NCBI RefSeq assembly: GCF_052857255.1
Contig: NC_135502.1
Coordinates: 185,005,806-185,069,805, forward strand
DNA: 64,000 bases
Reading direction: 5' to 3'
From: Amblyomma americanum
Taxonomy: Eukaryota > Arthropoda > Arachnida > Ixodida > Ixodidae
Shown: piece by piece, positions 25,501-39,000 of the stretch
How positions within the stretch are numbered: position 1 is the first letter of the stretch
How the letters are laid out: every line of letters begins with the position of its first letter
Notes under the pieces: model-generated
Told to the model about the DNA's origin: nothing
The model's input: only the letters and a program-made list of their open reading frames with translations
Database searches by the model: none
Translations under genes and position numbers: made by a program

Positions 25501-28285
25501 GGCTGCATTGGTCATGAGAACGCCTGGATTATCGACCACGACCTGAAAACACTGATCCGATGTAACTCCGAGAGTTACGATGCTACAAGTAACATCGAGC
25601 AACACGGGATCAGCCTCTGTGGGAAATGTCTACCGCTGTCCCCGGCCCTCGGAGTAACACAGGAGGCGCTGCGACATCAACGTCAAACAGCTTTAAACAG
25701 AGTCACGCTCCGTTCATCGGAACGGGGCATGGTGGCGCCTTGAGCGAGATGACGTTGAGGATCTATTTCGTCTTTTTGGTTAAGATTGTTTGTTTTGTTC
25801 ATCCTGGCTGCATTGCTCATGAGAACGCCTGGATTACCGACAGCGACCTGAATACGCTGAACAGATGTAACTCCGAGAGTTACGATGCTACAAGTAACAT
25901 CGAGCAACACGGGATCAGCCTCTATGGGAACAGTCTACCGCTGTCCATGGCCCTCGGAGTAACAAGGGAGCCGCTGCGACATCGACGTCTAACAGCTTTA
26001 AACAGAGTCACACTCCGTTCATTGTAACGGGGCATGGTGGCACCATGAGCGAGATGACGTTGAGGAACTATTTCGTCTTTTCAGTTGAGATTGTTGGTTT
26101 TGTTCCACCTGGCTGCATTGCTCATGAGAAGGCCTGGATTACCGACAGCGACCTGATACGCTGAACAGATGCAATTCCGAGAGTTACGATGCTACAAGGA
26201 ACATCGAGCAGCACGGCATCAACCCCTGAGGGAACGGTCCACCGCTGTACACGGGCCTCGGAGTAACATAAGAGCCCCTGGGACATCGACGTCAAACTGC
26301 TTTAAACAGAGTCACACTCCGTTCATCGGAACGGAGTATGGTGGCGCCGTGAGCGAGATAACGTTGATGAACTATTTCGTCTTTTTGGTTAAGATTGTTT
26401 GTTTTGTTCATCCTGGCTGCATTGCTCATGAGAACGCCTGGATTACCGACAGCGACCTGAAAACGCTGAAGAGATGTAACTCCGAGAGTTATGATGCTAC
26501 ATGGAACATCGAGCAACACGGCATCAGCCCCGGTGGGAACAGTCCACCGCTCTCCTAAGCCCTCGGAGCAACATAGGAGCCGCTGCGACATTGACGTCAA
26601 AATGCTTTAAACATAGTCACGCTCCGTTCATTGTAACGGGGCATGGTGGCACCATGAGCGAGATGACGTTGAGGAACTATTTCGTCTTTTCAGTTGAGAT
26701 TGTTGGTTTTGTTCCACCTGGCTGCATTGCTACTGAGAAGGCCTGGATTACCGACAGCGACCTGATACGCTGAACTGATGTAATTCCGAGAGTTACGATG
26801 CTACAAGGAACATCGAGCAACACAGCATCAACCCCTGAGGGAACAGTCCACCGCTGTACAGGGGCCTCGGAGTAACATAGGAGCCGCTGCAACATCGACG
26901 TCAAACTGCTTTAAACAGAGTCACGCCCCGTACATTGGAACGGGACATGGTGGCACCGTGAGCGAGATGACGTTAAGGAACTATTTCGTCTTTTTAGCTC
27001 AGATTGTTGGTTTTTTCCACATGGCTGCATTGCTCATGAGAATGCCTGGATTACCAACAGCGACTTGAAAACGCTGAACAGATGTAACTCCGAGAGTTAC
27101 GATGCTACAAGGAACATCGAGCAACACGGCATCAGCCCCTCTGGGAACAGTTCACCGCTGTTCACGGCTATCGGAGTAACACGGGAGCCGCTGCGACAGC
27201 GACGTCAAACTGCTTTAAACAGAGTCACGCTCCGTTCGTCGGAATAGGGCATGGTGGCACCGTGAACGAGATGACGTTGAGGAACTATTTCGTCTTTTTG
27301 GTTCAGATTGTTATGTGTGTTTCTATCTGGCTGCATTGCTGACGAGAACGCCTCGATTACCGACAGCGACCTGAAAACGGTGTACAGCTGTAATACCGAA
27401 AGTTACGATGCTACAAGGGACATCGAGCAACACGGCATCAGCCGCTGTGGGAACGGTACACTGCTGTTCCCGGCCCTCGGAGTAACATGGGAGCCGGTGC
27501 GACATCGACGTCAAACTGCTTTAAACAGAGTCACGCTCCGTACATCGGAACGGGACATGGTGGCAACGTGGGCGAGATGACGTTAAGGAATTATTTCGTC
27601 TTTTAATTCAGATTGTTGCTTTTTATCCCCTTGGATGCATTGCTCATGTGAACGCCTGGATTACCGACAGCGACCTCAAAACGCTATACAGCTTTAATAC
27701 CGAGAGTTACGATGCTGTAAGGAACATCGAGGATCACGGCCTCAGCCCCTGTGGGAACGGTCCACTGCTCTCCACAGCCCTCGGAGTAAATGGGAGCCGC
27801 TGCAACATCGGCGTCAAACTGCTTTCAACAGAATCGCGCTCCGTTCATCGGAATGGGTCATGGTGGAACCGTGAGCGAGATGACGTTGAGGAACTATTTC
27901 GTCTTTTTGGTTCAGATTGTTGGTTTTGTTCTACCTGGCTGTATTGCTCACGAGAACGCCTGGATTACTGACAGCGACCTGAAAATGCTGAACAGATGTA
28001 ATGCCGAAAGTTACGATGCTAGATGGGACATTGAGCAACACGGCATGAGCCCCTGTGGGAACAGTCCACCGCTTTCCCCGGCCCTCGGAGTAACATGGGA
28101 GCCGCTGCGACATCGACGTCAAACTGCTTTAAACAGAATCAAGCTACGTTCCTCGGAACGGGGCATGGTGGCGCTTTGAGGGAGATGACGTTGAGGAACT
28201 ATTTCGTCTTTTTGGTTCAGATTGTTGGTTTTGTTCTATCTGGCTGCATTGCTCGTGTGAACGCCTGGATTACCGACAACGACCT
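22525..28285 (+). repeat. Satellite array 2, about 19 monomers (shortest version)
   Basis: It begins with the same junction monomer as array 1 and ends with the same final monomers before the LINE 5' end. Landmark variants appear in the same order: SLYGNSLPL-type at about 25900, the EHRATRHQPRW-type at 26501, the VFLSGCIADENAS-type at 27308 and the last pre-LINE unit at 28095. Array 2 is 5.8 kb against 17.5 kb in array 1, which fits loss of whole blocks of monomers by unequal exchange. Confidence 0.95.
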
Positions 28286-28744
28286 TTTATTTTTTTTTAC
28301 CGACAATGACCGACGCTGCATTTTCGGCAGCGGCGGCAGCACCCTGCAATCACCGCTAATTTTCGGCACTGTCTCCACGTTGTCGCAGGAATAGACGCTG
28401 GTTTCGGACATAGTAGTGCCTGCCGCTTGGGCCCGTGACGAGTTTCGCCATCGTGGTGAGCTGCAAGAAGGATCATCTGCCGACATTTTCGGAAGCTTTG
28501 ACCAACCTGACCGGGCTGCCTCGTACTGCGGGACTACTGCGCAGGCGCCATTTTCAGCGGACCACATCAAGATAAGTAGCGTGCCTTCCTTCGGCGGCGG
28601 TCATTTCGGCAGCGGCGGCAGCACCCTGCAATCACCGCTAATTTTCGGCACTGTCTTCACGTTGTCGCAGGTTAGTAATTAAGTCAAACACTTTTCGCAT
28701 AGTGCTGTTGCTGCTTCTGCTGCCGAAAAATTTTGCTCCTTGCA

Positions 28745-29650
28745 ATGTCAATATTGTGTCCAACATGTCATCTGTCTATATCTGACGACTGTGTTGTAGA
28801 GTGTAGCGAATGTCGTCGCATGTCGTCGCATGTATCATTTAGGAAAGTGTGCAGGAATCACAGAAAAATCTTTCGAAGGTAAAAATGCTGCACAGAAGGA
28901 AATCTGGCGGTGTCCGCCCTGCCGTAGTCCGGGACCAGCTTCCGTAGAAAGTAATAACCATGATAGTTCAGATATGAAAGCAATTCTGTCTTCCATTAAC
29001 AAGAAGCTTGATAATCTTCCGATTTTGACAGAAAAGGTTGAAAAGATGGAGCATAGTCTACAGTTCATGTCAAACAAATTTGACGATCTTGAAAAACAAT
29101 CAGTGACCAGGACAATGAAATTAAAGAGCTAAGAAAGAAGGTAGCAGAACTGGAGCCAAAAGATGCTACTCGCGCAACCGCACAAAGTGACCTTGAGCGA
29201 CAGACAAATGAGCTGGAATACAGAAGCAGAAGGCTGAACTTGGAAATTCATGGGGTCCGTGTAGTGCCGCATAAAAACCTGATTGCATCATTAAACACAG
29301 TCGCTGACAAACTTAAAGTTCCTTATGTAGTCGAACAGGACGTGGCATCTGTTTATAGGCTACCAGAAAGACCAGAGACAAAACCAGGAAAAATTGTTCA
29401 CTTTCTTCAGCAACAAATAAGGGATGCGTGGTTAACGAACAAAAGTAACCTGAAACAGTCTGACCCGATGGTTTTCATTCAAGAGAATCTGACGCGGCAC
29501 TGCCGGGAACTGCTCCGTGAATAAAAGAAAATGGCTAAGGATGAAGGCTACGAATACGTCTGGTATAGCCACGGTAAGGCTCTGGTGCGGAAGACGAAAG
29601 GAGCACGTGCTGTTCACATTGGGAGCTATGCTGACCTTAACCGACTCTAG
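28745..29650 (+). pseudogene. LINE-1B ORF1, frameshifted
   Basis: The reading is as in copy A. The finger is interrupted by the TCGTCGCATG duplication at about 28811-28830. The coiled-coil part (28830-29132) is open and the FP-like C-terminal part (29240-29524) is open up to the shared TAA at 29522-29524. Beyond that stop the frame continues as KKMAKDEGYEYVWYSHGK... to a TAG at 29648-29650, which is the likely original end. Without the TAA the C-terminal domain would have the usual length of the family. Confidence 0.75.
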
Positions 29651-29692
29651 ACAAGCTAATCACCGTTATGTTCTTTTGTGAAAGTAACTTCA

Positions 29693-32566
29693 ATGACAAA
29701 TCGCTATTATTATCTGCCAAATGACCTAGACGACATTGTATGTCGGCTACCTCCTAATTCATGCAGATGCGTGCACCTAAATGCGAGGTCGAATAGAAAT
29801 AAAGTCTCGTGCCTAGAAGAGTTTTTCACTGAATTTTCATTCCAATACTCCGCCATATTGCTGACTGAAACATGGAGCACTAACAAATGCGACGTCTTTA
29901 GACTGTCCAATTAGAGGAAATTTTATTTAAATCGCATGCACGGCCGTGGTGGGGGTATTGCTTTGTTAGTTTACGAAAGCGTTGAATGTCAGCTATTCGA
30001 TTATTTTACCCAGACAAATCCTGATTATGAAATGCTTTCTGTACGTGCAAACAATAACGTGTTTTCAGTTTGTTATCGTCCACCAAATGGCGATATTGCA
30101 AAGTTTCTTGATTTTTATGATCAATTCCCTTCATATATGGCCGAAAATAAGTATACATTATTGATGATGGAGACTTTATTATTGACGTCAGTTCTACAGG
30201 CTCTGTTAGCCGTGACTTTAATACTATCATACTGTCTAATGGTTTCATAATTACAATTAACATACCTACGAGAGTGGCACTTGAATACGGGTGAGTCCTA
30301 GATCTTTTTATTACAAATTTGTCTGAGAATAATATTAGGTCAGGTGTTTTGTCATGTTGTATCAGTGACCATCTTCCAATATTTTTATGTGCGGAGCTAT
30401 TGACACAAAGTAGAGCAAAGCCTCGAATAATAAAGTTTCAGTTAATTACACCTGTGGCGCTCAGTGCATTTCGTAACAGTCTATTGCAGGCAGATTGGAG
30501 CGATGTAAGAAAATCTCTTGACGCAAACAATGCTTACGATAAATTTATTACAATTTTCAAGCGATTATATCACTTGAATTTTTCGTTAAAAGAGCGCAGA
30601 TTAAATTGCAAAACACGAAAACCATGGATAACGCCGGAGATGCGTCATCAAATGAAAACAAGAGATAAACTTTACCAAACATTTCTACATACTCATTTAC
30701 TGGAGGACTGGCTGGCCTTCAAGTCTTATCGTAACAAACTTACAAAACGCCTGCGATTCGCGAGAACTCAGTATCAATCCACATATCTTGAAGTTCCTGG
30801 CAATCGTTCTGATGTACTGTGGTCTAGATTAAACACACTCCTTCATCGCGGCCATTGTACCGCCCCTGTTTCCAAACTAGAAGTAGACGGTATAGATATG
30901 GGTGGATCAGATTTGGCTGACGCATTTAATAATTTTTTCACTGGTATGAAAACGACCGGAACCCCGGATGACGCGTGCGAATACGTAAGTGCTCACAACG
31001 CTCGGTCATTGTACTTGTGTCCTGTCACCGCCCACGAAGTCTTGTCAACAATAAAAAGTATAAAAAATAGCGCCAGTTGTGATATCGACGGAATTCAAAT
31101 ACGTCCTGTCAAAGAGGTGTCTGGTGTTATCGCGCCGATTTTAGCCGTTATCCTTAACATTTGTTTAACTAACTCTGTTTTTCCTTTAAATATGCAAATA
31201 GCAAAAGTGACCGTACTTTACAAAAAAGTTGACAGAAATAACTTTGGCAATTACAGACCCTTGTCTATCTTGCCTGTGTTCTCAAAGGCCTTCGAAAAAC
31301 TTCTGCACACTCGATTTTCAAGTCTCATTGATAAATATAATTTATTTACACCTAACCAATTTGGTTTTCGGAAAAATAAATCAGTTGAACTGGCGCTCGT
31401 GGAGCAAAAAGAGTATATTCTTAAACAATTTGAAAATAAGACACTCGTTCTCGGTATTATTATTGATTTTTCAAAGGCCTTTGATTTAGTAAACCATAAA
31501 ATATTGTTGAAGAAATTGCATTGCTATGGTATTCGTGGACAAGCCCTAACGCTTATCGACTCTTATTTATCGAACAGACAGCAGCTCGTTCAGATTAGCG
31601 ACTCTATTTCCGGAGTGAAACCTTTGCTGTGTGGAGTACCACAGTGCGGTATTCTAGGCCCACTATTATTTATATATCTTTCTTAAAGAAATTGTAAATA
31701 TAAATTGCGAGGCGAAATACATAATATATGCTGATGATACCAGCATACTTTTTTCAGGGCATGACATTCATGAGCTTATCAGAACTTGTAATCACACAAT
31801 GAAAACACTAGAGTGATGGTCAGCGGCAAATGCTCTGCGTATTAAGGAAAATAAAACAAAAGCTGTTATATTCCGACCAAAAAATAAAATTATTCCACCT
31901 CATGAAAACATAGCACTGAGTACTAACACTATTGAAACAGTTGACCATTTTAAATGTCTGGGCATATTTTTTTCCGCGAGTATGAGTTGGGATTACCACG
32001 TAAGACATGTTCTGCAAAAATTAGCTCAGGTGACAGGTGTAATTGGTCGCCTTCGATACTTACTTCCGAAAGGAATCAAGCTTCTACTCTATCATTCGCT
32101 CTTTAGCTCTCATTTAAATTATTGCCACCTAGTATGGGGTACAACGACGGCCACAAATCTAAATCAAATATACTTGTTTCAGAAAAAATGTATTAGGCAT
32201 ATTTTCAATGCACCTTTTGCAGCATCTACTATTGTTTTATTCTGCATTTCAGGAATAGTTAAAATACACCAGACATAAAATTACACGTTAAGCAGAAAAT
32301 TCAAATTTGAAACTTGTAAGAACATAACAAATTTGAGTGTTCTGGCCAATTTAAGAAGTAGGCATTTAAATTATCCCACGCGTCATGGAGAACAGTGGGA
32401 AGTAGACACAGTACGATTAAACTTCAGAAAAGAGCGCTTGTCTTACACTCTTCCGTCCCTCCTCAATCATTATGACCTTAACAATTTTGACTTATTTGAT
32501 TGTTCATATCAGGATATCCGCAAGTTATACACAGTGATGTATAACTCTGATATTTCCACTACTTAA
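29693..32566 (+). pseudogene. LINE-1B ORF2, endonuclease/RT, broken
   Basis: TETW is intact here (LLTETWSTNK) and the shared TAG follows at 29912-29914. The endonuclease middle (29936-30250) ends in the same frameshift as copy A before GDFNID. From 30319 to 31686 there is a 455-codon open stretch holding SDHLPI, NYRPLSILP, FGFRKNKS, IIIDFSKAFDLVNH and GVPQCGILGPLLF, ending in the frameshift shared with A. YADDT follows in another frame, then the shared TGA at 31814-31816 and the shared stop at 32276-32278. The C-terminal segment runs to 32566. B is the least damaged of the three in the RT fingers region but cannot make a whole protein. Confidence 0.85.
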
Positions 32567-33002
32567 CACTGGTTATACTACAAACTTTGTCTCGTTTATC
32601 AAATCCATAACCGTATTGAATTGTTTCATCTGGTTGTATGTAATTATCTGTAACAAATTGATTTCTATATTGTATTTTCCTGTACATTCAGTGTATTTAT
32701 TCTACACATTTTGTAATTTGATAGCATTTCAGATATTCATTTTTCTAAGAAACTGTTTTGTATTCATTTTTGACGACTGTAAAAACTGCCTTCTGTATTA
32801 CCTTAGCATTTCCTTTACTTAGTGTGTGCCTTATAGTCTGTTAAGTTTCAATTTTTGATTTATTTTACGGTAGGGCTGTTACCTCTCCGAAATTTTTTCA
32901 TGGGGCTGTGGCCTAGTCAAGCTGTTCTGAAAAACAGCTTTTTGTCACAGTTCTTCTTTCTGTATCACTGACAGAACGAAAATAAAGATTGATTGATTGA
33001 TT

Positions 33003-36000
33003 GACCTGAAAACGCTGAACAGATGTAACTCCGAGAGTTACGATGCTACAAGGAACATCGAGCAACACGGCATCAAGCCCTGTGAGAACAGTCCACCGCT
33101 GTCCACGGCCCTCGGAGTAACATGGGAGCCACTTCTACATCGACGCCAAACTTCTTTAAACATAGTCACGCTGCGTTCATCGGAACGGGGAAAATTTTTC
33201 ACCGTGAGCAAATTGACGTTTAGCAACAATTTCGTCTTTTTGGTTCAGATTGTTGGTTTTGTTTCACCTGGTTGCATTGCTCACGAGAACGCCTGGATCA
33301 CCGACAGCGACCTGTAAACGCTGAACAGATGTAATACCGAGAGTTACTACGCTACAAGGAACATCGAGCAACACGGCATGAGCCCCTGCAGGAAGAGTTC
33401 TCGTAGTAACATTGGAGCCTCTGCGACATCGACGTCAAACTGCTTAAAACAGAGTCAGGCTCTGTACATCTGAACAGGGCATGGTGGCACCGTGAACGAG
33501 ATGACGTTGAGGAACTATTTCGTCTTTTTGGTTCAGATTGTTGGCTTTGTTCTACCTGGCTGCATCGGTACGAGAACGCTAGGATTACTAACAGCGACCT
33601 GAAAACGCTGAACAGATGGAACACAGAGAGTTACGATGCTACAAGGAACATCGAACAACAGGCGTCAGCCCCTGCGGGAACGGTACACTGCTGTCCACGG
33701 CCCTCGGAGTAACATGTGAGCCGCTGCGACATCGACGTCAAACTGCTTTAAACAGAGTCATGCTGCGTACATCGTAACGGGGCATGGTGGCACCGTGAGC
33801 GAGATCACGTTGAGGAACTATTTCATATTTTTAGTTCAGATTGTTGGTCTTGTTATACCAGGCTGCATTGCTCATGAAAACGCCCGGATTATGAACCGCG
33901 ACCTTAAAACACTAAACAGACGTAACTCCGAGAGTTACGATGCTACAAGGAACTTCGAGCAACGCGGCATCAGCCCCTTTGGCATCAGTCCACCGCTCTC
34001 CTCGGCTCTCGGAGTAACATGGGAGCCGCAGCGACAGCGACATCAAACTGCTCTAAACAGAGTCACGCTCCGTACATCGGAACGGAGCATGGTGGCCCCG
34101 TGAACGAGATGAGGTTGAGGAACAGTTTCTTCTTTTTAGTTCAGATTGTTGGTTTTGTTCAATCTGGCTGCATTGCTCGTGTGAACGCATCAATTACCGA
34201 CAACGACCTATAAACGCTGAACAGATGTAACTCCGAGAGTTACGATGCTACAAGGAACATCGAGCAACACGGCATCAGCGCCAATGGGAACAATTCTCGG
34301 AGTAACATGGTAGCCGCTGCGACATCGACGTCAAACTGCCTAAACCAGAGTCACGCTCTGTACATCTGAACAGGTCATGGTGGCACAGTGAGCGAGATCA
34401 CGTTGAGGAACTATTTCGTCTTTTTGGTTCAGATTGTTGACTTTGTGCTACCTGGCTGCATCGGTCACGAGAACGCCTGGATACTGACAGCGACGTGAAA
34501 TCGCTGAACAGATGTAATACCGAGAGTTACGATGCTACAAGGAACATCGAGCAACACGGCATCAGCCCCTCTGGAAACGGTACAGTGCTGTCCACCGCCC
34601 TCGGAGTTACATGGGAGGCGCTGCGACATCGAGGTCAAATTGCTTTAAACAAAGGCACGCTCCGTTGATAGGAACGGGGCATGGTGGCGCCTTGAGCGAG
34701 ATGACGTTGAGGAACTATTTCGTCGTTTTGGTTCAGATTGTTTGTTTTGTTCTACCTGGCTGCATTGCTCATGAGAACTACTGGATTACCAAAAGCGACC
34801 TGAAAACACTAAACGGACGTAACTCCGAGAGTTACGATGCTACAAGGAACTTCGAGCAACGCGGCATCAGCCTCTGTGGCAACAGTCCACCGCTGTCCTC
34901 GGCCCTCGGAGTAACATGGGAGCCGCTGCGACAGCGACGTCAAACTGTTTTCAACCGAGTCACTCACCGTTCATCAGAACGGGGCATGGTGGCACCGTGA
35001 GCGAGATGACGTTTAGGAACTATTTGGTCTTTTTGGTTCTGATTGTTGGTTTTGTTCTACCTGGCTGCATTGCTCATGAGAACTACTGGATTACCAAAAG
35101 CGGCCTGAAAACACTAAACAGACGTAACTCCGAGAGTTACGATGCTACAAGGAACTTCGAGCAACGCGGCATCAGCCCCTGTGGCAACAGTCCACCGCTG
35201 TCCTCGGCCCTCGGAGTAACATGGGAGCCGCTGCGACAGCGACGTCAAACTGTTTTAAACCGAGTCACTCACCGTTCATCAGAACGGGGCATGGTGGCAC
35301 CGTGAGCGAGATGACGTTGAGGAACTATTTCGTCTTTTTGGCTCAGATTGTTGGTTTTGTTCCACCTGGCTGCTTTGCTCATGAGAACTCCTGGATTACC
35401 AATAGCGACCTGAAAACGCTGAACAGATGTATCTCCGAGAGTTACGTTGTTACAAGGAACATCGAGAAACATGGCATCAACCCCTGAGGGAACAGTCCAC
35501 CGCTGTACATGGGCCTCGGAGTAACATGGGAGCTGCTGCGACATCGACGTCAAACTGCTTGAAACCGAGTCACTCACTGTTCATCGGAACGGGGCATGGT
35601 GGCACAGTGAGCGAGATGACGTTGAGGAACTATTTCGTCTTTTTGGCTCAGATTGTTGGTTTTGTTCCACCTGGCTGCATTGCTCATGAGAACTCCTGTA
35701 TTACCGATAGCGACCTGAAAACGCTGAACAGATGTATCTCCGAGAGTTACGTTGTTACTAGGAACATCGAGCAACACGGCATCAGCCCCGGCGGGAACAG
35801 TCCACCGCTCTCCACAGCCCTCGGAGTAACATGGGAGCCGCTGCGACATCGACGTCAAGCTGCTTTCAACAGAATCACGCTCCGTTCAACGGAACGGGCC
35901 ATGGTGGCATGGTGAGCGAGATGACGTATAGGAACTATTTCGTCTTTTTGGTTCAGATTGTTGGCTTTGTTCTACCTGGCTGCATCGTTCACGAGAACGC

Positions 36001-39000
36001 CTGGATTACTAACAGCGACCTGAAAACGCTGAACAGATGTAACACCGAGAGCTACGATGCTACAAGGAACATCGAGCAACGTGGCATCAGCCCCTGTGGC
36101 AACAGTCCCCCGCTGTCCTCGGCCCTCGGAGTAACATGGGAGCCGCTGCGACAGCGACGTCAAACTGCATTAAACCCAGTCACTCACCGTTCATCGGAAC
36201 GGGGCATGGTGGCACCGTGAGCGAGATGACGTTGAGGAACTATTTCGTCATTTTGGTTCAGATTGTTGGTTTTGTTCCACCTGGCTGCATTGCTCATGAG
36301 AACTCCTGGATTACTGATAGCGACCTGAAAACGCTGAAAAGATGTATCTCCGAGAGTTACGTTTTTACAAGGAACATCGAGCAACACGGCATCAGGCCCG
36401 GCGGGAACAGTCCACCACTCTCCACAGCCCTCGGAGTAACATGGGAGCCGCTGCGACATCGACGTCAAACTGGTTTCAACAGAATCACGCTCCGTTCATC
36501 GGAACGGGCCATGGTGGCATGGTGAGCGAGGTGACGTATAGGAACCATTTCGTCTTTTTGGTTCATATTGTTGGTTTTGTTCTACCTGGCTGCATTGCTC
36601 TTGAGAACGCCTGGATTTCTGACAGCGACCTGAAAATGCTGTACAGATGTAATAGCGAGAGTTACGATGCTACAAGGAACATCGAGCAACACGGCATCAG
36701 CCCCTGTGGGATGAGTTCTCGGAGTAACATGGGAGCCGCTGCGACATCGAAGTCAAACTGCTTTAAACAGATTCACGCTCAGTTCATCTGAACAGGGCAT
36801 GGAGGCACCGTGAGCGAGATTACGTTGAGGAACTATTTCGTCTTTTTGGTTGAGCTTGTTGGCTTTTTTCTACCTGGCTGCATCGGTCGCGAGAACGCCT
36901 GGATTACTGACAGCGACCTGAAAATGCTGAACAGATGCAATACCGAAAGTTACGATGCTACAGGGAACATCGAGCAACACGGCATCAACCCTTGTGGGAA
37001 CGGTACACTGCTGTCCACGGCCCTCGGAGTAAGATGGGAGCCGCTGAGACATCGACGTCAAACTGCTTTTAACAGAATCACGCTCCGTTCATCGGAACGG
37101 GCCATGGTGGCATGGTGAGCGAGATGACGTATAGAAACTATTTCGTCTTTTTGGTTCAGATTGTTGGTTTTGTTCTACCTGGCTGCATTGCTCATGAGAA
37201 CTACTGCATTACCGATAGCGACCTGAAAACGCTGAACAGATGTAACTCCGAGAGTTACGATGCTACAAGGAACATCGAGCAACGCGGCATCAGCCCCTGT
37301 GGGAACAGTTCTCGGAGAAACATTGGAGCCGTTGCGACATCGATGTCAAGCTGCTTAAAACCGAGTCAGGCTCTGTACATCTGAACAGGGCATGGTGGCA
37401 CCATGAGCGAGATGACATTGAGGAACTATTTCTTCTTTTTTGGTTCAGATTGTTGGCTTTGTTCTACCTGGCTGCATCGGTCACGAGAACGCCTGGATTA
37501 CTAACAGCGACATGAAAACGCTGAACAGATGTTACACTGAGAGTTACGATGCTACAAGGAACATCGAGCAACAGGCATCAGCCCCCGCGGGAACGGTACA
37601 CTGCTGTCCACGACCCTCGGAGTAACATGGGAGCCGCTGCGACATCGACGTCAAACTGCTTTAAACAGTGTCACGCTGCGTACATCGGAACAGGGCATGG
37701 TGGCACCGTGAGCGAGATGACATTGAGGAACTATTTCATATTTTTAGTTCAGATTGTTGGCTTTGTTATACCAGGCTGCATTGGTCATGAGAACGCCTGG
37801 ATTATCGACCACGACCTGAAAACACTGATCCGATGTAACTCCGAGAGTTACGATGCTACAAGTAACATCGAGCAACACGGGATCAGCCTCTGTGGGAACT
37901 GTCTACCGCTGTCCCCGGCCCTCGGAGTAACATAGGAGGCGCTGCGACATCAACGTCAAACAGCTTTAAACAGAGTCACGCTCCGTTCATCGGAACGGGG
38001 CATGGTGGCGCCTTGAGCGAGATGACGTTGAGGATCTATTTCGTCTTTTTGGTTAAGATTGTTTGTTTTGTTCATCCTGGCTGCATTGCTCATGAGAACG
38101 CCTGGATTACCGACAGCGACCTGAATACGCTGAACAGATGTAACTCCGAGAGTTACGATGCTACAAGTAACATCGAGCAACACGGGATCAGCCTCTATAG
38201 GAACAGTCTACCGCTGTCCATGGCCCTCGGAGTAACAAGGGAGCCGCTGCGACATCGACGTCTAACAGCTTTAAACAGAGTCACACTCCGTTCATTGTAA
38301 CGGGGCATGGTGGCACCATGAGCGAGATGACGTTGAGGAACTATTTCGTCTTTTCAGTTGAGATTGTTGGTTTTGTTCCACCTGGCTGCATTGCTCATGA
38401 GAAGGCCTGGATTACCGACAGCGACCTGATACGCTGAACAGATGCAATTCTGAGAGTTACGATGCTACAAGGAACATCGAGCAGCACGGCATCAACCCCT
38501 GAGGGAACGGACCACCGCTGTACACGGGCCTCGGAGTAACATAAGAGCCCCTGGGACATCGACGTCAAACTGCTTTAAACAGAGTCACACTCCGTTCATC
38601 GGAACGGAGTATGGTGGCGCCGTGAGCGAGATAACGTTGATGAACTATTTCGTCTTTTTGGTTAAGATTGTTTGTTTTGTTCATCCTGGCTGCATTGCTC
38701 ATTGGAACGCCTGGATTACCGACAGCGACCTGAAAACGCTGAAGAGATGTAACTCCGAGAGTTATGATGCTACATGGAACATCGAGCAACACGGCATCAG
38801 CCCCGGTGGGAACAGTCCACCGCTCTCCTAAGCCCTCGGAGCAACATAGGAGCCGCTGCGACATTGACGTCAAAATGCTTTAAACATAGTCACGCTCCGT
38901 TCATTGTAACGGGGCATGGTGGCACCATGAGCGAGATGACGTTGAGGAACTATTTCGTCTTTTCAGTTGAGATTGTTGGTTTTGTTCCACCTGGCTGCAT

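Larger units (their letters stand above)
28286..33002 (+). mobile_element. LINE-1 copy B, near full length, inactive
   Basis: The sequence is collinear with copy A at an offset of 10476-10478 bp along its whole length and has identical satellite junctions. AATAAA is at 32981-32986 and the tail is (GATT)n up to GACCTG at 33003. Copy B shares with A the 10-bp duplication in ORF1, the TGA in the endonuclease and the frameshift at the RT core, but lacks A's private stop in TETW and keeps NYRP. It is therefore A's sister. Confidence 0.9.
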